The translations under genes were made by a program, and so were the position numbers. Below the pieces are notes generated by a model, which was not told where the DNA came from, made no database searches, and was given only the letters and a program-made list of their open reading frames with translations. Positions 34,291 through 46,076 of a stretch of 64,000 nucleotides of DNA are shown here, one piece after another. The DNA is from Typhlomys cinereus (lineage: Eukaryota; Chordata; Mammalia; Rodentia; Platacanthomyidae). The first letter of the stretch is position 1; each line of letters starts with the position of its first letter. The DNA lies in the NCBI GenBank assembly GCA_023101885.1, contig JALPQD010000206.1, positions 1,144,107 through 1,208,106 on the forward strand. Direction: 5' to 3'.

Positions 34291-34908
34291 AATATTTCAC
34301 CATGCAACAGAAGGGATTGCAGGACAATAAGGCCCTACTCTGAGAGAAGGTTTGGGATAAGACAGAAGAGGGGGAGCTTCTTTATTTGACAGTTGACCCA
34401 CTGGTGGTCATTCATGCCCCAGGGTGTGCCTGAATGAATCACACATGCAGAGGGACATAGGAGTGAGAGGAAGACCAGTCAGAAAGGAAAACCTGTCGGG
34501 TGGGATGGGAGGAGTTTCAAGTAGGTATTGAGGGTGGGGGGTATTCAGGTGGGTATTAGGGAATGAAAGCAATGAAATTTATCCTATCTGTATATGAAAG
34601 CTTCGAAGAATAGAAAATAAACAGAAAAGAAAGCAGGCAGCAATAAAGTAAGACACACCCAGTATCAGTTTCTGGCCTTTACATGTGCTTATGCAGGCAA
34701 CGATACCTGCACACACACAAGTGAAAAATGCATGTATGTGTGCACACACTGAAACACAGTATGGGTGCCAAATATCATAACAACTTATATTTTCTGACTT
34801 CATTGTTATTGGGTGGGGCCTTGAAAGCAATCTAGCCAATGAAACAAAAAAGTAAACAGTAGTGTGCTTTTTCATAATTTAAAAAGTGTAGGCGTGTCCT
34901 TCCAAGCT
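34291..34908. other. Intergenic, nothing recognised
   Basis: No supported feature between the two LTRs apart from the SINE end. Confidence 0.5.
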
Positions 34909-34913
34909 CCCAG

Positions 34914-35529
34914 TGTATTAGTCTGGGTTCTCTGGAGGGACAGAATTGATAGTATATATATATTAAATCAAGTCACAATAAAAGCAGTGTCCTTCACGGT
35001 AGCCAATTATAGCTGCTTCGTTCTTGACCTAAATGTCTCACAAAGCAGAAAGATCATGAAAAAGTCTTGAGCCTCTATCACACTGTAGGGTTGAAGACAC
35101 TGGGTGTCAACGATAGACAGCAATAGGCGGAAGATACTGGGCTCCAACGTTGGCCTCGGATGTCAGCAATGGACAGCAGCAAGGCCCATGAGACTAGGTT
35201 TCAAAGGCAATGAGAACAGCCACAAGGCCAAAAGGGATGGGCTCTGATGTCAGCCAAGGACGGAGGCAGCAATGACAGCTGCAACAAAGAATGCAACAAC
35301 ACACCAGCAATGGATTCACACAGCAAGTCAGCATAGGATAAAGGAAGAGCAATTCCTTCCTCCTTGCAGTTCCCAATATTTGATCCACCACTGCAAAGCA
35401 CAGCCCACTCTGGGCTGGGCCTTCCAATCACCTGCAGGCTTGTTCAAGGACCCACACCAATCATTGATTCTTCACAGCTGTGCCAAACAGCCTGCAGCTA
35501 TCAAGTTGACACCTAAATCTAACCATCAA
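34914..35529 (-). mobile_element. Second ERVL-type solo LTR (MLT2/MT2-like)
   Basis: A 616-bp element with a perfect 5-bp target duplication CCCAG (34909-34913, 35530-35534). Its ends (TGTATTAGTCTGGGTTCTCTGGAGGGACAGAATTG and TCAAGTTGACACCTAAATCTAACCATCAA, each read in pieces) match the reverse complement of an ERVL LTR and parallel those of 33451-34155. The interior has diverged from the first copy, with an imperfectly repeated AGCAATRGRC-like motif at 35110-35180. Confidence 0.8.
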
Positions 35530-35534
35530 CCCAG

Positions 35535-35924
35535 CTTGCTACTGTGAAAAAGACCGTGTGTTCTTGACAGTATAACTAACTACTAGAACTTTACTTGGAA
35601 GCCGAGTGACGATGGAGCAGACTCCTTCCTACACCAATGCATAGCATTCATAAAGAAGGAACGCATTACTGCTGTGCTAAGTCAGCAAGGTGTGCTTTAG
35701 ACACAACTTACTAGCTTAAACAGATAGACAGGAAATGAAGTAATGGAACTAGAGACAGAGATAAGCTTAAATTCCGGTAAAAAGCCGTATGTTGTACATG
35801 TACTAACACTATGGTACTTACGTGATTCTGAAACTTTCTTATGATTAAGAGACATGGTATCAACCTTTGAAAAGTTTAGGACTCCATAACATGAAAAACA
35901 ATTTATATCAATTCACTAAGGGGA
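35535..35924. other. Intergenic, nothing recognised
   Basis: No supported feature. Confidence 0.5.
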
Positions 35925-36134
35925 CTGGAGAGATGGATCAAGCACGAAAGCCTTTGACTTGCAAGAAAAAGGCCCTGAGTTTGGATTCCAAAATGCTGGG
36001 TGGATATGGAAGTGGCCTGCAATTCTGGCCCAGGAAAGTGGAGCCGAGAAAAGCAACAAAACAGTGGAGCAATTCAGGATGATGTCAGAAGTCAATTTTG
36101 GGTCTCTACAGGCATACATGCTAAAGTGCCCTAC

Positions 36135-36174
<40 letters not shown>

Positions 36175-36185
36175 AAAAAAAAACA
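35925..36185 (+). mobile_element. Old B2-like SINE with (CA)n and A tail
   Basis: Head GGGACTGGAGAGATGGATCAAG, body GGATATGGAAGTGGCCTGCAATTCTGGCCC (36003), GCAATTCAGGATGATGTCAGAAGTC (36068), then (CA)n at 36138-36169 and an A-run to 36183. Confidence 0.85.
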
Positions 36186-37075
36186 ACTAAATGTTCAATA
36201 TATACTTAATATATATACTTTTAATCTGTCATTTACATGTAACTTGTATTTTAGAAAAATAGAGAATATTCCCAGAAAGACTTGAATCTTCAGCAGAAGA
36301 GCCCAACTCTAGCTCAATTACTTTTCTTTCCAGAAAGATTAGCCGTGAAGTTTTGAACCAACAGATGATTTGAAACAAAAGACTGCTGATGAGCTACTTT
36401 AGGTTGTTCGTGCATCTTTAAAAAGCTCTTTTAAAAAGTAGTATTTCGGGACTTCTCAACTGCATAGTAGCAAATCCATGACAACAGATTTTACATTAAA
36501 AATCATTAGTTGAGAGGTGAGAATAACACCTTCGATGATTCTGTGAAAACCACAGGGCACAGAGACTGAGGAGAAGATATTAATAAGTTTATTCTCCAAA
36601 CTTTTGTTGAAACAAAGAATAATTATCTGTCCTGTTATCATTCTAGCTACATATTTCCACATTAAGTTAAAATGGCAGACTTTGTATGCGTCCATAATAC
36701 CTCTGCATAAAGTCACATGAATAGTAAGTCTTACAAAATACTGTATCATTTAAAATATTTTCTTTAAACTTTACTTTGTTTAAAATATTCAATAATGGAC
36801 TACATTACTTTTAAAATCCAAGACATGCATATTTAGCTACATGTCAATTCAAATAGATGGATGCTTTTCATTCAGATTGACTCAGTGTTATTTACTCACA
36901 TTCACTTAATTTCTTTTGATGGTCTTGAACTGCTTATAAATATGATTGCCATTAGAACGTCTTTGAAATCAGGTATTTCATGGTAAATTTCTTTAATATG
37001 CAATCCTCTGATGAGGACAGAAAGTTTCCTTGTCAGTAAGTCCAAAAGGTCTATGAAAAAAGCAAGCAAATAAAT

Positions 37076-37078
<3 letters not shown>
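36186..37078. other. Intergenic, nothing recognised
   Basis: About 900 AT-rich bases without a supported feature. Confidence 0.5.

Positions 37079-37128
<50 letters not shown>
37079..37128. repeat. (CA)n microsatellite
   Basis: Uninterrupted CA run of about 49 bases. Confidence 0.95.
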
Positions 37129-37129
<1 letters not shown>

Positions 37130-37369
37130 ATGCATTTCCATAGGGAAACTCACAGAGAAGCCCACTCCTAGTTTATACTCCTGACTCCACTAATGTGCAA
37201 TGCCATTTCAACCTAATTTTGGAGTGTTGTTCTTGTACTATATGACCTTGTGTCTGTAAGATTATCTATTTTTTAAATCCAAAATATTTCACTTATTGCC
37301 ATGCTCTTTGTTCATTACTAAAATAATAATACTCATTTTAAAGCTTTATTCATTTATGCGTGTGTGCAC

Positions 37370-37371
37370 GA

Positions 37372-37418
<47 letters not shown>

Positions 37419-37640
37419 TGTGTATGCACTGTGTGGAGGACCAAGAGTGACTTCAGGAATCAATCTGGATTGCTTCTACCTTCTTTTTGCTTCACTCTGG
37501 GATTCCCCAGGTGCCCCCCATCAGGGCCAGAAGTGAAGGCTGCTGCTGCCGAATCTACCCAGCATTTTGGGATCCAAACTCAGGTCATTTTTCTCCCAAG
37601 TCAATGGCTTCAATACCTGAAGAGTCTCTGTAGTTCCCTC
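37370..37640 (-). mobile_element. Old B2-like SINE with (GT)n tail
   Basis: The body is clear on the minus strand (GACTTCAGGAATCAATCTGGATTGC on the plus strand near 37449, then TTTTTGCTTCACTCTGGGATTCCCC). The head region (to about 37640) is degraded. The (CA)n tail is the plus-strand GT run at 37374-37411. Confidence 0.75.
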
Positions 37641-37744
37641 AATGCATTGATATAAGTTGTTTTTCATTTTAGGGAGCTCTAAATTTTTCAAAAATTGATG
37701 CCATGTCTCTTAATCTTAAGAAAGTTCAGAATCAAATAAATGGC

Positions 37745-37860
37745 TATTACTGTTTCCACTACTGGTGTTTTTACACGGGACCTGAAATCCAAACTCATCT
37801 GTTTGGAGGCCTTCTGCTTGGGAAACAGAAACTTTACCCCTGAGCCATCGCTCCAGACTT
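37745..37860 (-). mobile_element. Old B2-like SINE head fragment
   Basis: Only the tRNA-like half is visible: minus-strand head TCTGGAGCGATGGCTCAGGGGT at about 37855 with a diverged B box. Confidence 0.6.
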
Positions 37861-37887
37861 AATATTCATTTTTAGAGAGGCATTTCT

Positions 37888-38187
37888 TTTTGTTTTAATT
37901 TTTTTATTTATTATTTATTCAATTGTGCATGTGTATGTATGTGTGTGCATGTGTATGTATGTGTGTACGTGTGTGTTTGTGTAGAACCACGGGAACCACC
38001 ATAGACGCCTCCACCTCCTCCTGGTTTACTCTGCCCCGGGATTCACAGGCTCCGCCCTACCAGAACCGGAAACGCAGGCCGCCCCCCCCCCCTTCCGCTG
38101 GCGTCTATATGTGGGGTCTAGGATCCGAACTCAGGATCTTCCGCCTGCAAGGCAGAGGCTTAACCCTTGAGCCACCTCTCCAGCCCC
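37888..38187 (-). mobile_element. Young CpG-rich B2-like SINE
   Basis: Full copy with GGGGCTGGAGAGGTGGCTCA head (38187), CpG-rich body, GT-rich tail and AATAAATAATAAATAAA-type end. A 15-bp perfect target-site duplication TAGAGAGGCATTTCT lies at 37873-37887 and 38188-38202. A C-run at about 38082-38091 is a local expansion within the body. Confidence 0.94.
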
Positions 38188-38202
38188 TAGAGAGGCATTT
38201 CT

Positions 38203-38547
38203 AATCCATAATTTTGTTAACTTCTTTAAAACACATGCCATTTCAGCATGGTAATTAAAGTTTCGCCTGATATTGGACAAAAGGAAAGTCCTGAGGCCTT
38301 TCTGGATTATTTGATTTAAAAAAATGGAACACCAATATTTAACTTGATGGTCAATAAGTAACTGCAATATCAAACCATCCAATAACTAAATTATGTCATA
38401 CTTCAATAACTTTATGTACTACATAAAACTTTGGAAAGAGAAATATAAAGAAATACCTTCCTGCCAACTAAAGCAAGCACAACAAATACTCTATGTTTTC
38501 CACAAAGTGTTGTATACACAACCCACATCCTTAACTAGGCTAAAGGG
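38203..38547. other. Intergenic, nothing recognised
   Basis: No supported feature. Confidence 0.5.
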
Positions 38548-39540
38548 TTGCAAGGAGTATGAACAGGAGGGATGGGGTAGAAGGGCCACACCAGAAACAA
38601 GGAGAGAGGGGACCATGTTACAGCAGAGAAAATAGGCCTCCATCAAGGACTGCAAGTAAGTAATGAGACATCTGGTTAAGTTCACAGACTTTCCTTCCTG
38701 ATCATTTAGAACTGAGGGGGTGTGATCTCACCAGAAGGGGAGGGCATATAGTCTGGCAGATAATAAGTAACCATTTTGCAAATGGGTGATTGACCCCTCC
38801 CTCACTGTGGTTTCCTACTTTTATTACATCTACCTTTGAATGTGCTCTTATAACAAGATTCTGGTTTAACAGCTTTTTGTCTCTGACCAGGGGGTGACAT
38901 ACAGTGCCCAGCAGGATGGAGTGAAGGGCATTGCAGGAGCAGCAAAACTGCAAAAGAAAATCAACAAACCATAATCCAGAACTTCAGAGACTCTATATCA
39001 ACCACCTAGAACTAGGCCAGCCTAATCTCTCCCCATCCTGAAGCTCAGGGAAATTTGCAGAAGAGGGGGCGTTAAGAGTGTAAGAGCACAAGGATGGGAG
39101 GAGCAATGATATGCAAGATACTCCACACAAGTTAGGGCCAAAGCAATCATAATTGGACCTTGCATGCCCTGTGCAATGTCCAACACACTATTGACCCCAC
39201 AAAGTCTAACATTTGCTAAAGGCACAAGGATCCTTGGCGGCAAGGGATTGACAGTCACAGTAGTGTTCCTATGCTTAAGGGAAACATAGGAAAGGGTTCA
39301 GGGAAATGCTGCTGGGTCCTTGTATGTCATCGGAGAGGAGGACCCAGAGGAGAGTTTGGCATGCACATTAAAGGATTCTCTGGGGATTGGGGGAGGGGAG
39401 ACACTGGGGGGTGCAGAGGGAGGAGTCAGGGGAGGGGACGCAGAGGGGTGGGGGGGGAGGAGGGAGGAGGGAGGGAACCGGTGTACCTATTAAGTTTGTA
39501 TGAGCGGAGATAATAAAAAATGTTAAAAAAAATAAAAAAT
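38548..39540 (+). mobile_element. L1 3'-UTR copy, sense, 1 kb
   Basis: This is the reverse complement of 21791-22775 and 51290-52240 with modest divergence, from GCAAGGAGTATGAACAGGAGGG to CCTATTAAGTTTGTATGAGCGG, then an A-rich tail (39512-39540). It contains no coding sequence. A G-rich stretch (39385-39475) is shared with the other copies. Target duplications were not convincingly found. Confidence 0.9.
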
Positions 39541-39904
39541 CTTTACTTGTCTGTCTCAGGCTCTATTTAAACATGATTTTTATAAATATTTTTTCTGGTC
39601 TAAATTAATGTCTTTCTACATTCTAAGTTCTTGTTTCTTTGTGTTTATTCCTCTTAGGAATCAATTTATCTCTACTATAAAAACACTAGCCTTTTTTTTT
39701 CTTGAAGAAATGCAGAAGGTAACACGGGTAACAACACATTGATGCGCAGAGTACAATTTGGTACTTTTGTGTAGAGGTTTTGCAATATTTGTCTAGAGCA
39801 TTAAATGTCTATTCCAAACATTGACTAGAAGCCTTTGCTTCAAATAATTTATTCTGGTGGAACATTAGTAAGTTACTCAAAGTTTACTAAAGGAATATAT
39901 GAAC
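39541..39904. other. Intergenic, nothing recognised
   Basis: No supported feature. Confidence 0.5.
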
Positions 39905-40230
39905 TAGGGAGATGACTGAGTGGTTATCAAGCAAGAAGCCTTGAGTTCAGATTCCCCAAACCTTCATAAAATGTCTTGTGGGTATGGTAGTCTGTCTGTA
40001 ATTCCAGTCTCTGAAGGGGGGAGGCTGAAAATCTTCAGAGCAAGCTGCCTGACCAGATTGTCCTATCAGTGAGCTCTGTGCATTAGCAGAGATCCTGTGT
40101 CAATAAGGTTCTTTAGCACAACCAAGGTTGCTCCTGACTTTAACCTCTGACCTGTACACACATGTACAAGCATACAGACCTATGTCCACACCACATGTGA
40201 GCATGAATACACATGAATGAAGGGGAAAAG
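39905..40230 (+). mobile_element. Rodent B3/B4-type SINE
   Basis: AACTAGGGAGATGACTGAGTGG head, GAGTTCAGATTCCCCAAACC B-box region, GGTATGGTAGTCTGTCTGTAATTCC, a CTGACCAGATTGTCCTATCAG block and a CCTCTGACCTGTACACACATGTAC end. It is diverged. Confidence 0.6.
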
Positions 40231-40369
40231 TAATGTTTACTATGGAGTTTACATTCTAAACTGTAATCTCATTTTACATTTCAAATCAATATGTTTTATT
40301 TCAAGATCATGTGACCATTCCCTGCTAAGGATTGTCTGCATTATTTAGTTTTTTTATGATGTTCTGTTT

Positions 40370-41464
40370 TTAGTTATGAGTTCCAGTTTCTGGGCTGATG
40401 TGTAGGCAATCAAAAGAATACTTTCTTTGTTCATTCTTTGGTTAGATTCTTTGTAGCTGTTTGTTTGGTTTTCATTTGCTTTGCTATTGAGTCATGCGGG
40501 TTCCTTATATATCTTCAATATGAACTATCTGTTTAGATATATGACTTGTGAATATTCTTTCTTATTTCTGGGTTACTTTTCACAGCAATGCTTTCTTTGC
40601 CATGGAAAAACTTTGTGGGCTTACACAGTTCCCTCTTGTTTACTTGCTTTTATTGCTTGTGCTTTTGGGGTCATTTCTAAAAATTTGTTGCCAAGGTCAG
40701 AACCAAGGACCTTTCCTCATACATTTTCTTCAGAGAGCTGTATAGTTTTCAACTTTACATGTGAATCTTTAATCTATTTTAAATTGATTTTTGCATACAG
40801 TATAAAACAAGGTTTTATTGCATTCTTTGGTAAGAAGATATTTAGCTTTCCCAATGTCATTTATTGCAAATACTATCCTTTTCTTATTATGACCATTCTA
40901 CCCATACTAAAGGAAAGCTCACCCCAAGGAATTGTGAGGCTGAAGACTCGGTTAGATCTAACTTTTGCAGAGTAAAATTATTGGGACTTAATGACAGAAA
41001 TGTGAGTAATATTCAGTACAAAAATGACTTCATCCAAATTGGAATGCACAGGATTTTCCTGAATCTAGCATCAGTCACGCACATCTCTGGTGCTGGGTGT
41101 TTGCTAGTTAACCTGCACCACAGTTCTAACAGTGTTGTCTTTCATAGTATGTTGGGGAATGATATGAAGAAAAGCAGGATTGCTTAGAAACAGTCCCTGA
41201 GGTTGCATCTCAAGATGGCTGCCATCAGATAAAACTGAATCCATACATGTTGCTGGACCTTTCTTCAAAGATGGCTATTAACATGGATTTATGTGCTATT
41301 TCTTTGTTCTATGCATATGTGTTTATGCCAGTACCTTATTGTTTTGATTACTATAGCTGTATAGTTTTGAGACTGTGTAGTCTTATTCCTCCATCTTTGC
41401 TCTTTCTCAAGATTTCTTTGACTTCTTGTTTTTTTTTTCTTTTGTGGTTTCATGAAAAGTTTTT
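40370..41464 (-). mobile_element. Ancient L1M ORF2 fragment, antisense, interrupted
   Basis: The plus strand reads as the reverse complement of an old L1 ORF2: GGTTCCTTATATATCTTCAATATG (40499), TGCTTGTGCTTTTGGGGTCATTTC (40656), AGAACCAAGGACCTTTCC, AATCTATTTTAAATTGATTTTTGC (40770), GTCATTTATTGCAAATACTATCC (40856), and, after a 323-bp insertion, TTTATGCCAGTACCTTATTGTTTTGATTACTATAGC (41321). The 164-codon frame at 40481-40975 runs against the L1 coding strand and is incidental. Confidence 0.75.
40918..41240. mobile_element. Unidentified 323-bp insertion in the L1M copy
   Basis: A block that does not belong to the L1 interrupts it. It is flanked by CCATAC on both sides (40912-40917, 41241-41246), consistent with a short target duplication. 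It has no A-rich tail, no obvious terminal inverted repeat and no SINE promoter boxes. The family is unknown. Confidence 0.45.
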
Positions 41465-41467
41465 GTG

Positions 41468-41825
41468 GAGGTTAGTTCTAGATGCCAACTTGATTATTGA
41501 AGGCTGATTATTAGGCACATCTATGAAGAGTGCTTGGGTAAACCCTGAGTCGGCAAGCCTGAGGGAGATTATCTAATTGATAAGGGAAGATGCAGTCCTT
41601 AGTGGTTGAGACCATCCTCTAGACAGGTGAATAGGATGGAGAGAGCTGATTAAGCATTTATGCCAACTGGTGAAAGAAAAAGTATGCTTCTCTCAGTTCT
41701 TCCTGTGGATATGGTTTGGCCAATTACCTTGGCTCCAGATGTTGTGTACTCTCCTGCCCTGCTGGTGAAATATACCCAAAAATCATAAGCTGAAAGAAAC
41801 TCTGTTCTCCTACAGAACAGATGAG
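41468..41825 (+). mobile_element. LTR-like repeat (ERVL/MaLR type, tentative)
   Basis: TTCTAGATGCCAACTTGATTATTG near the left end, a GGGAGATTATCTAATTGATAAGGG block, and an end ATCATAAGCTGAAAGAAACTCTG...CTACAGAACAG resemble rodent ERVL/MaLR LTR sequence and the copies at 42616 and 48608. The exact boundaries are uncertain. Confidence 0.45.
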
Positions 41826-41894
41826 AAGATGAAACTAATGAATTTTTAACTGTTTATTCCACTTGGAGTTTACCAGCAAATTGCTCTGCCTTTT

Positions 41895-42615
41895 TATATA
41901 TTTTTCCAAAGAAGACATACAGATGATCAGCAAGTATATGAAAAGATTTTCACCATCAGAAACTATCAAGGAAAGGAAAAGAAAACCATGACCTATTATT
42001 ACCTCATCCCTGTTAGGATGACAATGATTAAAAAGATAAGGCATCAGAGGTTCAATGAGGCTGTGGAAAAAGGGGATCCTTTTACACTGTTGATGGGAAG
42101 ACAAATTGCAAAAGTCATTGTGGAAAACAGCATAGAGATTCCTCAAACAATTGGAAATAGTACTGGCATACAATCAGCAATATCACATCAGATTGTGTGT
42201 GTGCGTGTGTGTGTGTGTGTAAAAAGAATAATGTATCTCCATGTTCATGTAGCATTATTCACAACAGGCAATAATATTCAATTCAGTGACAAATAAGAAT
42301 GGATGAATAGATAAAGGTAGTAGAAGAGAAGGAGAGAGGTGTAGGAAGAGAAGATGATGCATTTAGGAGACATTAGGCTAGGTAAAATAAGTGCACACAG
42401 AATGATCATGTATAAGCAATCACCCAGATCTAAAAGTGTTAAACCTATGCAAGCAGAGGATGGTATGGAAGATGCTGAGGGCTGAAGAATAGAAGAACTG
42501 GGGGATGCTGTTCCAACGACCCAAATTTTCAGTTGTGTGGAAAATGAGCTATGTGATGTAATATGGCTTGGGTACTATACTTGAAGTTGTATTGTTTATT
42601 TGAAATTTAACAAAC
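41895..42615 (+). mobile_element. Ancient L1M 3' end, sense
   Basis: Clear landmarks of the ORF2 end and 3' UTR: CCAAAGAAGACATACAGATGATCAGC (41908), TTACACTGTTGATGGGAAGAC (42080), TGGAAAACAGCATAGAGATTCC (42121), GTAGCATTATTCACAACAGGC (42249), TACTATACTTGAAGTTGTATTG (42573). A (GT)n has grown at 42199-42220. Its orientation is opposite to the L1M piece at 40370, so two different old insertions or an inversion are involved. Confidence 0.8.
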
Positions 42616-42995
42616 TGTGATGATTAATCTTAAGTGTTAAGTGGAAAAGATCTATATCACCTGAGATGCTGGTCTGTGGGCATACCTGTAGGAGATTATC
42701 TCCCTTAGGTTAACTCGGGGGGGGGGTGGATGACCCACACACTATGGTGGGCACCATTCCCTAGGTTGGAATCCTGGACTGCTCAAAGCAAACTGAGCAC
42801 AAGCATTTGTCACTCTCTTGCTTCTTGACTGTAGGTACAAGGTGATCAGCGGCCTCGAGCTCCTTTCGCTGTGATTTCCTGCTGTGATGGAATGTATCTT
42901 TGGATTGTGTGTAAGCCAAAATAAACTTTTCCTTCCTTAAGTTGCTTTTGTTGGGGTATTTCATCACTCCAACAGGAAAAATAATTAAGAAACAT
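42616..42995 (+). mobile_element. LTR-like repeat (ERVL/MaLR type)
   Basis: Starts TGTGATGATTAATCTTAAG, contains CACACACTATGGTGGGCACCATTCCC and a poly(A) signal context (GCCAAAATAAACTTTTCC, 42917), and ends TTCATCACTCCAACAGGAAAAATAATTAAGAAACA. A G-run lies at 42717-42726. The TG start, AATAAA and terminal sequence support an LTR. No matching target duplication was found. Confidence 0.55.
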
Positions 42996-43784
42996 GAAAG
43001 CATATTCTGTGCATCTTTCTAATGCACATACATAATTGTGGGTATGAGTGGATTAACTAGTAGATAATATTGCATATTTATATAAAATTGAACATGTACA
43101 TTGCTATTCATTAATTAGTATTTTAACAAACAGCATGACATTGAGTCTGAATTATCTCATCATTTTATGTGTGTGTGAGTGTGTGTGTTTGTGTGTGTGT
43201 GTATGTGGTCAAAGTCAACATTCATTTTAAAAACACGAATGCTAAACAAAAAAAGTCACACAAGCAATTTTTTCTTAAAAGAAAACAGAACACAAAGACA
43301 AAACTCTTACCACCTAACAATCAATTTCTGCTAAAGTTCTCATTTGGCTGTCCAGTTTGATAATCCATACTTGCTCTTTTGTACATCTCTAAATCATCAG
43401 CTTCCTGGTTTAGTTCAATGACTGAAAATGCCCCCATAGCAGTACAAACAGTATTTCTGTGCATTAATGCTCCTGGGAATAACCACCAGTCAAAGTGGGA
43501 GATGATGCTCAATGAAATAACAGCCAGTGCCAGGGAACAAATACATAGCTGAAAATTCTTGCCTCAATCAGTAAGCACCTGACTCCATGTCACACCCCTA
43601 GAGTTCCCCAGGAAACTGACTTTAGGGCAGCAGTAGACTGAAGGCATACATACTTAAAAAACCCGGGAAAGTACACGGGATTTTGCCAAAGACATGGGGA
43701 CTGGAATCTGATTTAGGAATTATCCTGATCTTTTAAACAGAATTACTTAACCTTGTGGAGCTTCAGTTTTATTATTTAAAAATG
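42996..43784. other. Intergenic; short (GT)n
   Basis: A GT-rich run lies at about 43168-43205. Otherwise nothing is recognised. Confidence 0.5.
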
Positions 43785-43787
43785 AAT

Positions 43788-43819
<32 letters not shown>

Positions 43820-44036
43820 CTTTTGTTGAGACAGGGCCTCATAGATCTAGTATGGTCTCAAACTCTCTGTAGAGCTGAAGATGACCTTGCTCTTTTGATC
43901 TTTCTCTTCCACCTCTTGAGCACTAGGATTTACAAGGTGTACATCGCCACATCCATATTTTGCAGGGCTGAGGATCGAACAGTGCTGAGATCTTAGGACA
44001 TGCTAGGTAGCTCTACCAATTGAGCTACATTCCAAT
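43785..44036 (-). mobile_element. (CT)n and B4-type SINE, antisense
   Basis: A (CT)n run (43788-43820) precedes GAGACAGGGCCTCATAGATC, the antisense B1 block. It is followed by CCTCTTGAGCACTAGGATTTACAAGG and an ID-like antisense part (GCTGAGGATCGAACAGTGCTG..., CATGCTAGGTAGCTCTACCAATTGAGC). The dimer on the minus strand is ID + B1, i.e. B4. Confidence 0.8.
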
Positions 44037-46076
44037 AGAGTAATTCTTATCTCACAAGACTATAGCAATGCTAAATTAAGAACATCATGGAACGCAACAA
44101 ATGTTTGTTAAGAAAACAATTTGCTAGCTAAAACAGTAGCGGACCCCAGGATTAAATTGCCAGACTATCCTGAGAGCCTGGACCCTTTTCTTTTCAGATG
44201 TCCCTCCATTCCCTCATTTCCTGTGACTTTTTTTTTAACCTCTGGAAGTCTCGAACCCAAAAAATAATATTGTGAGTAAAAATGAAAAGACATAGATTTC
44301 AAGCCAATCTATGAGGGAGTAACTCAACCTGGTTTGTAGTGAACCTAACTGCCCAGAGCAGGGTGGTATTTAATGCCTTCGTGTTGCCACAGTCTCTGTT
44401 TTTTTAAACTCCCATACAAAATTCATTTTGAATACAGCATAAACCGAGAACAACATCTTTTCCTAAATAGCCTTTGTGTCTTTAAATATTTTAGTCACAG
44501 AGCAGCGAGGGGATGTAAAAGGAAGCTCCAACAGAAATCTTAGATGTAAATTTCAGCATATATGATTACCCAGAAACCATTGGCAAGTAGATCTTTCTCT
44601 TCCCCATTTCACAATCATGTAATGGGTACCGAACTAATTGTGTCTGATTTACCACATGTCTCAACTGACCTTCCAGCTCACCAGCTAAGCTATTACGTTT
44701 TCCTTGAAAATGGTAAGCCTCAGGTCCCTCTGGCCCTCCATCTGGGCCTTGGGCATCAAAGAAGCATCATTCACCTTGATAGTCTTAGTCAGCGACCTTT
44801 CTTTTGAACTCACTAGAGCTTCTGAGATGTTTTCTTTTCATATTCCAAAATGAAATATCTTTCACAATTGAGATCTCAGAGGCTCAGATAAAAAACCATC
44901 TAAGGTGCTTTAGGCCACTTTTTTATATCTCAAGAAGATATTATTCCCATAATATATTACTTTCTTTCAACAGAATTTCCCCTGTGAGACCTGTGTGTAT
45001 CTCTTGGTGCCGCTGAATGGAAGCATTCTAAATTTAATACAACAGATTCATGCTGATGGTTCATGCCAGAAGTCCAAGTTTCTTTGAGATTATGTTTATA
45101 AATTTAGTGGGCACCTCTAGAATTAATTAAATGTTTCTTTTGGTTACGAGGTCAGTATCTTACTTTTATTTATTTCCTAGAAGAAATTCTATAATTTACT
45201 TATGTGATCACATGTTAAGGAGTAGATAGCCTATTACTCCGAGTTATGCGTTGAATCTTAGGTCTTTGGGTTCTAGAAAAGAACTCGAAGTCCAGCTTAA
45301 GTTCCCACTGCTATAAAGGTTACACCACATGGATATTGACAGGTAAGTTCCAAGGTAGTTGGAGAACTGAAGGACAGGCACTTTTGCACATGGTAAGCAC
45401 AGCTTAGGTTATACAGGAAGCCTAGGTAGCTGATTGGAAGCAACGTCCTTTTCTAGCAGACAGTGAAGCTAAACTGGTGTCTCCTTGCAAACAGCTGAGG
45501 CTGTAGCACTGATTAGGCCAAACTCAAGGACTAAGAAAGGTCTGCAAGAGAGATGTTAAAAGCATTCCACGACAATATCAATGTGTTGGTATATGATATA
45601 TAGTAAACACTAGTAATGTCTAGTAAAGTTTGAGGAGTTTGAAATCATAGAAGTGGTCCTTATGCCTGCTGGAACACAGCGATCTAACTAATCCCTCACT
45701 GAGATCTCTGAAGTGCTATCTAAAATAAAGCAACATGGAACATAATAATTCTTCTATAGGTCTGTTGGGCAGAAATGAGTTCTAATTCATGTCAACAATC
45801 ATCAGCAATATGCTTAGGGACAAGTTCCTTTAACTTCTTACTTCATTGGTAGATCAGAGAAAATAACATATATCTTATGAGGTAATTTTAAGGACTAAAT
45901 TGAATAACATAAGCCAAGTACATAGCATAAAATGTTTTATAAATGGCTTTACTGTGACTTTAATGACAAAACTGATGCTGATAATGCATTGGGTACAATA
46001 AAAGAATTCAAGATCCACTTCCTTCTTGATATCATTTCATATTCAGTATTTGTAATTGCCTTAAAATACTTAGTTT
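44037..46076. other. Intergenic, nothing recognised
   Basis: About 2 kb without a supported gene or repeat. Confidence 0.5.

Noticed and set aside
40481..40975. 164-codon plus-strand frame rich in hydrophobic residues
   Set aside because: It is the antisense of an ancient L1 ORF2 joined to an insertion. The hydrophobicity comes from T-rich antisense sequence.
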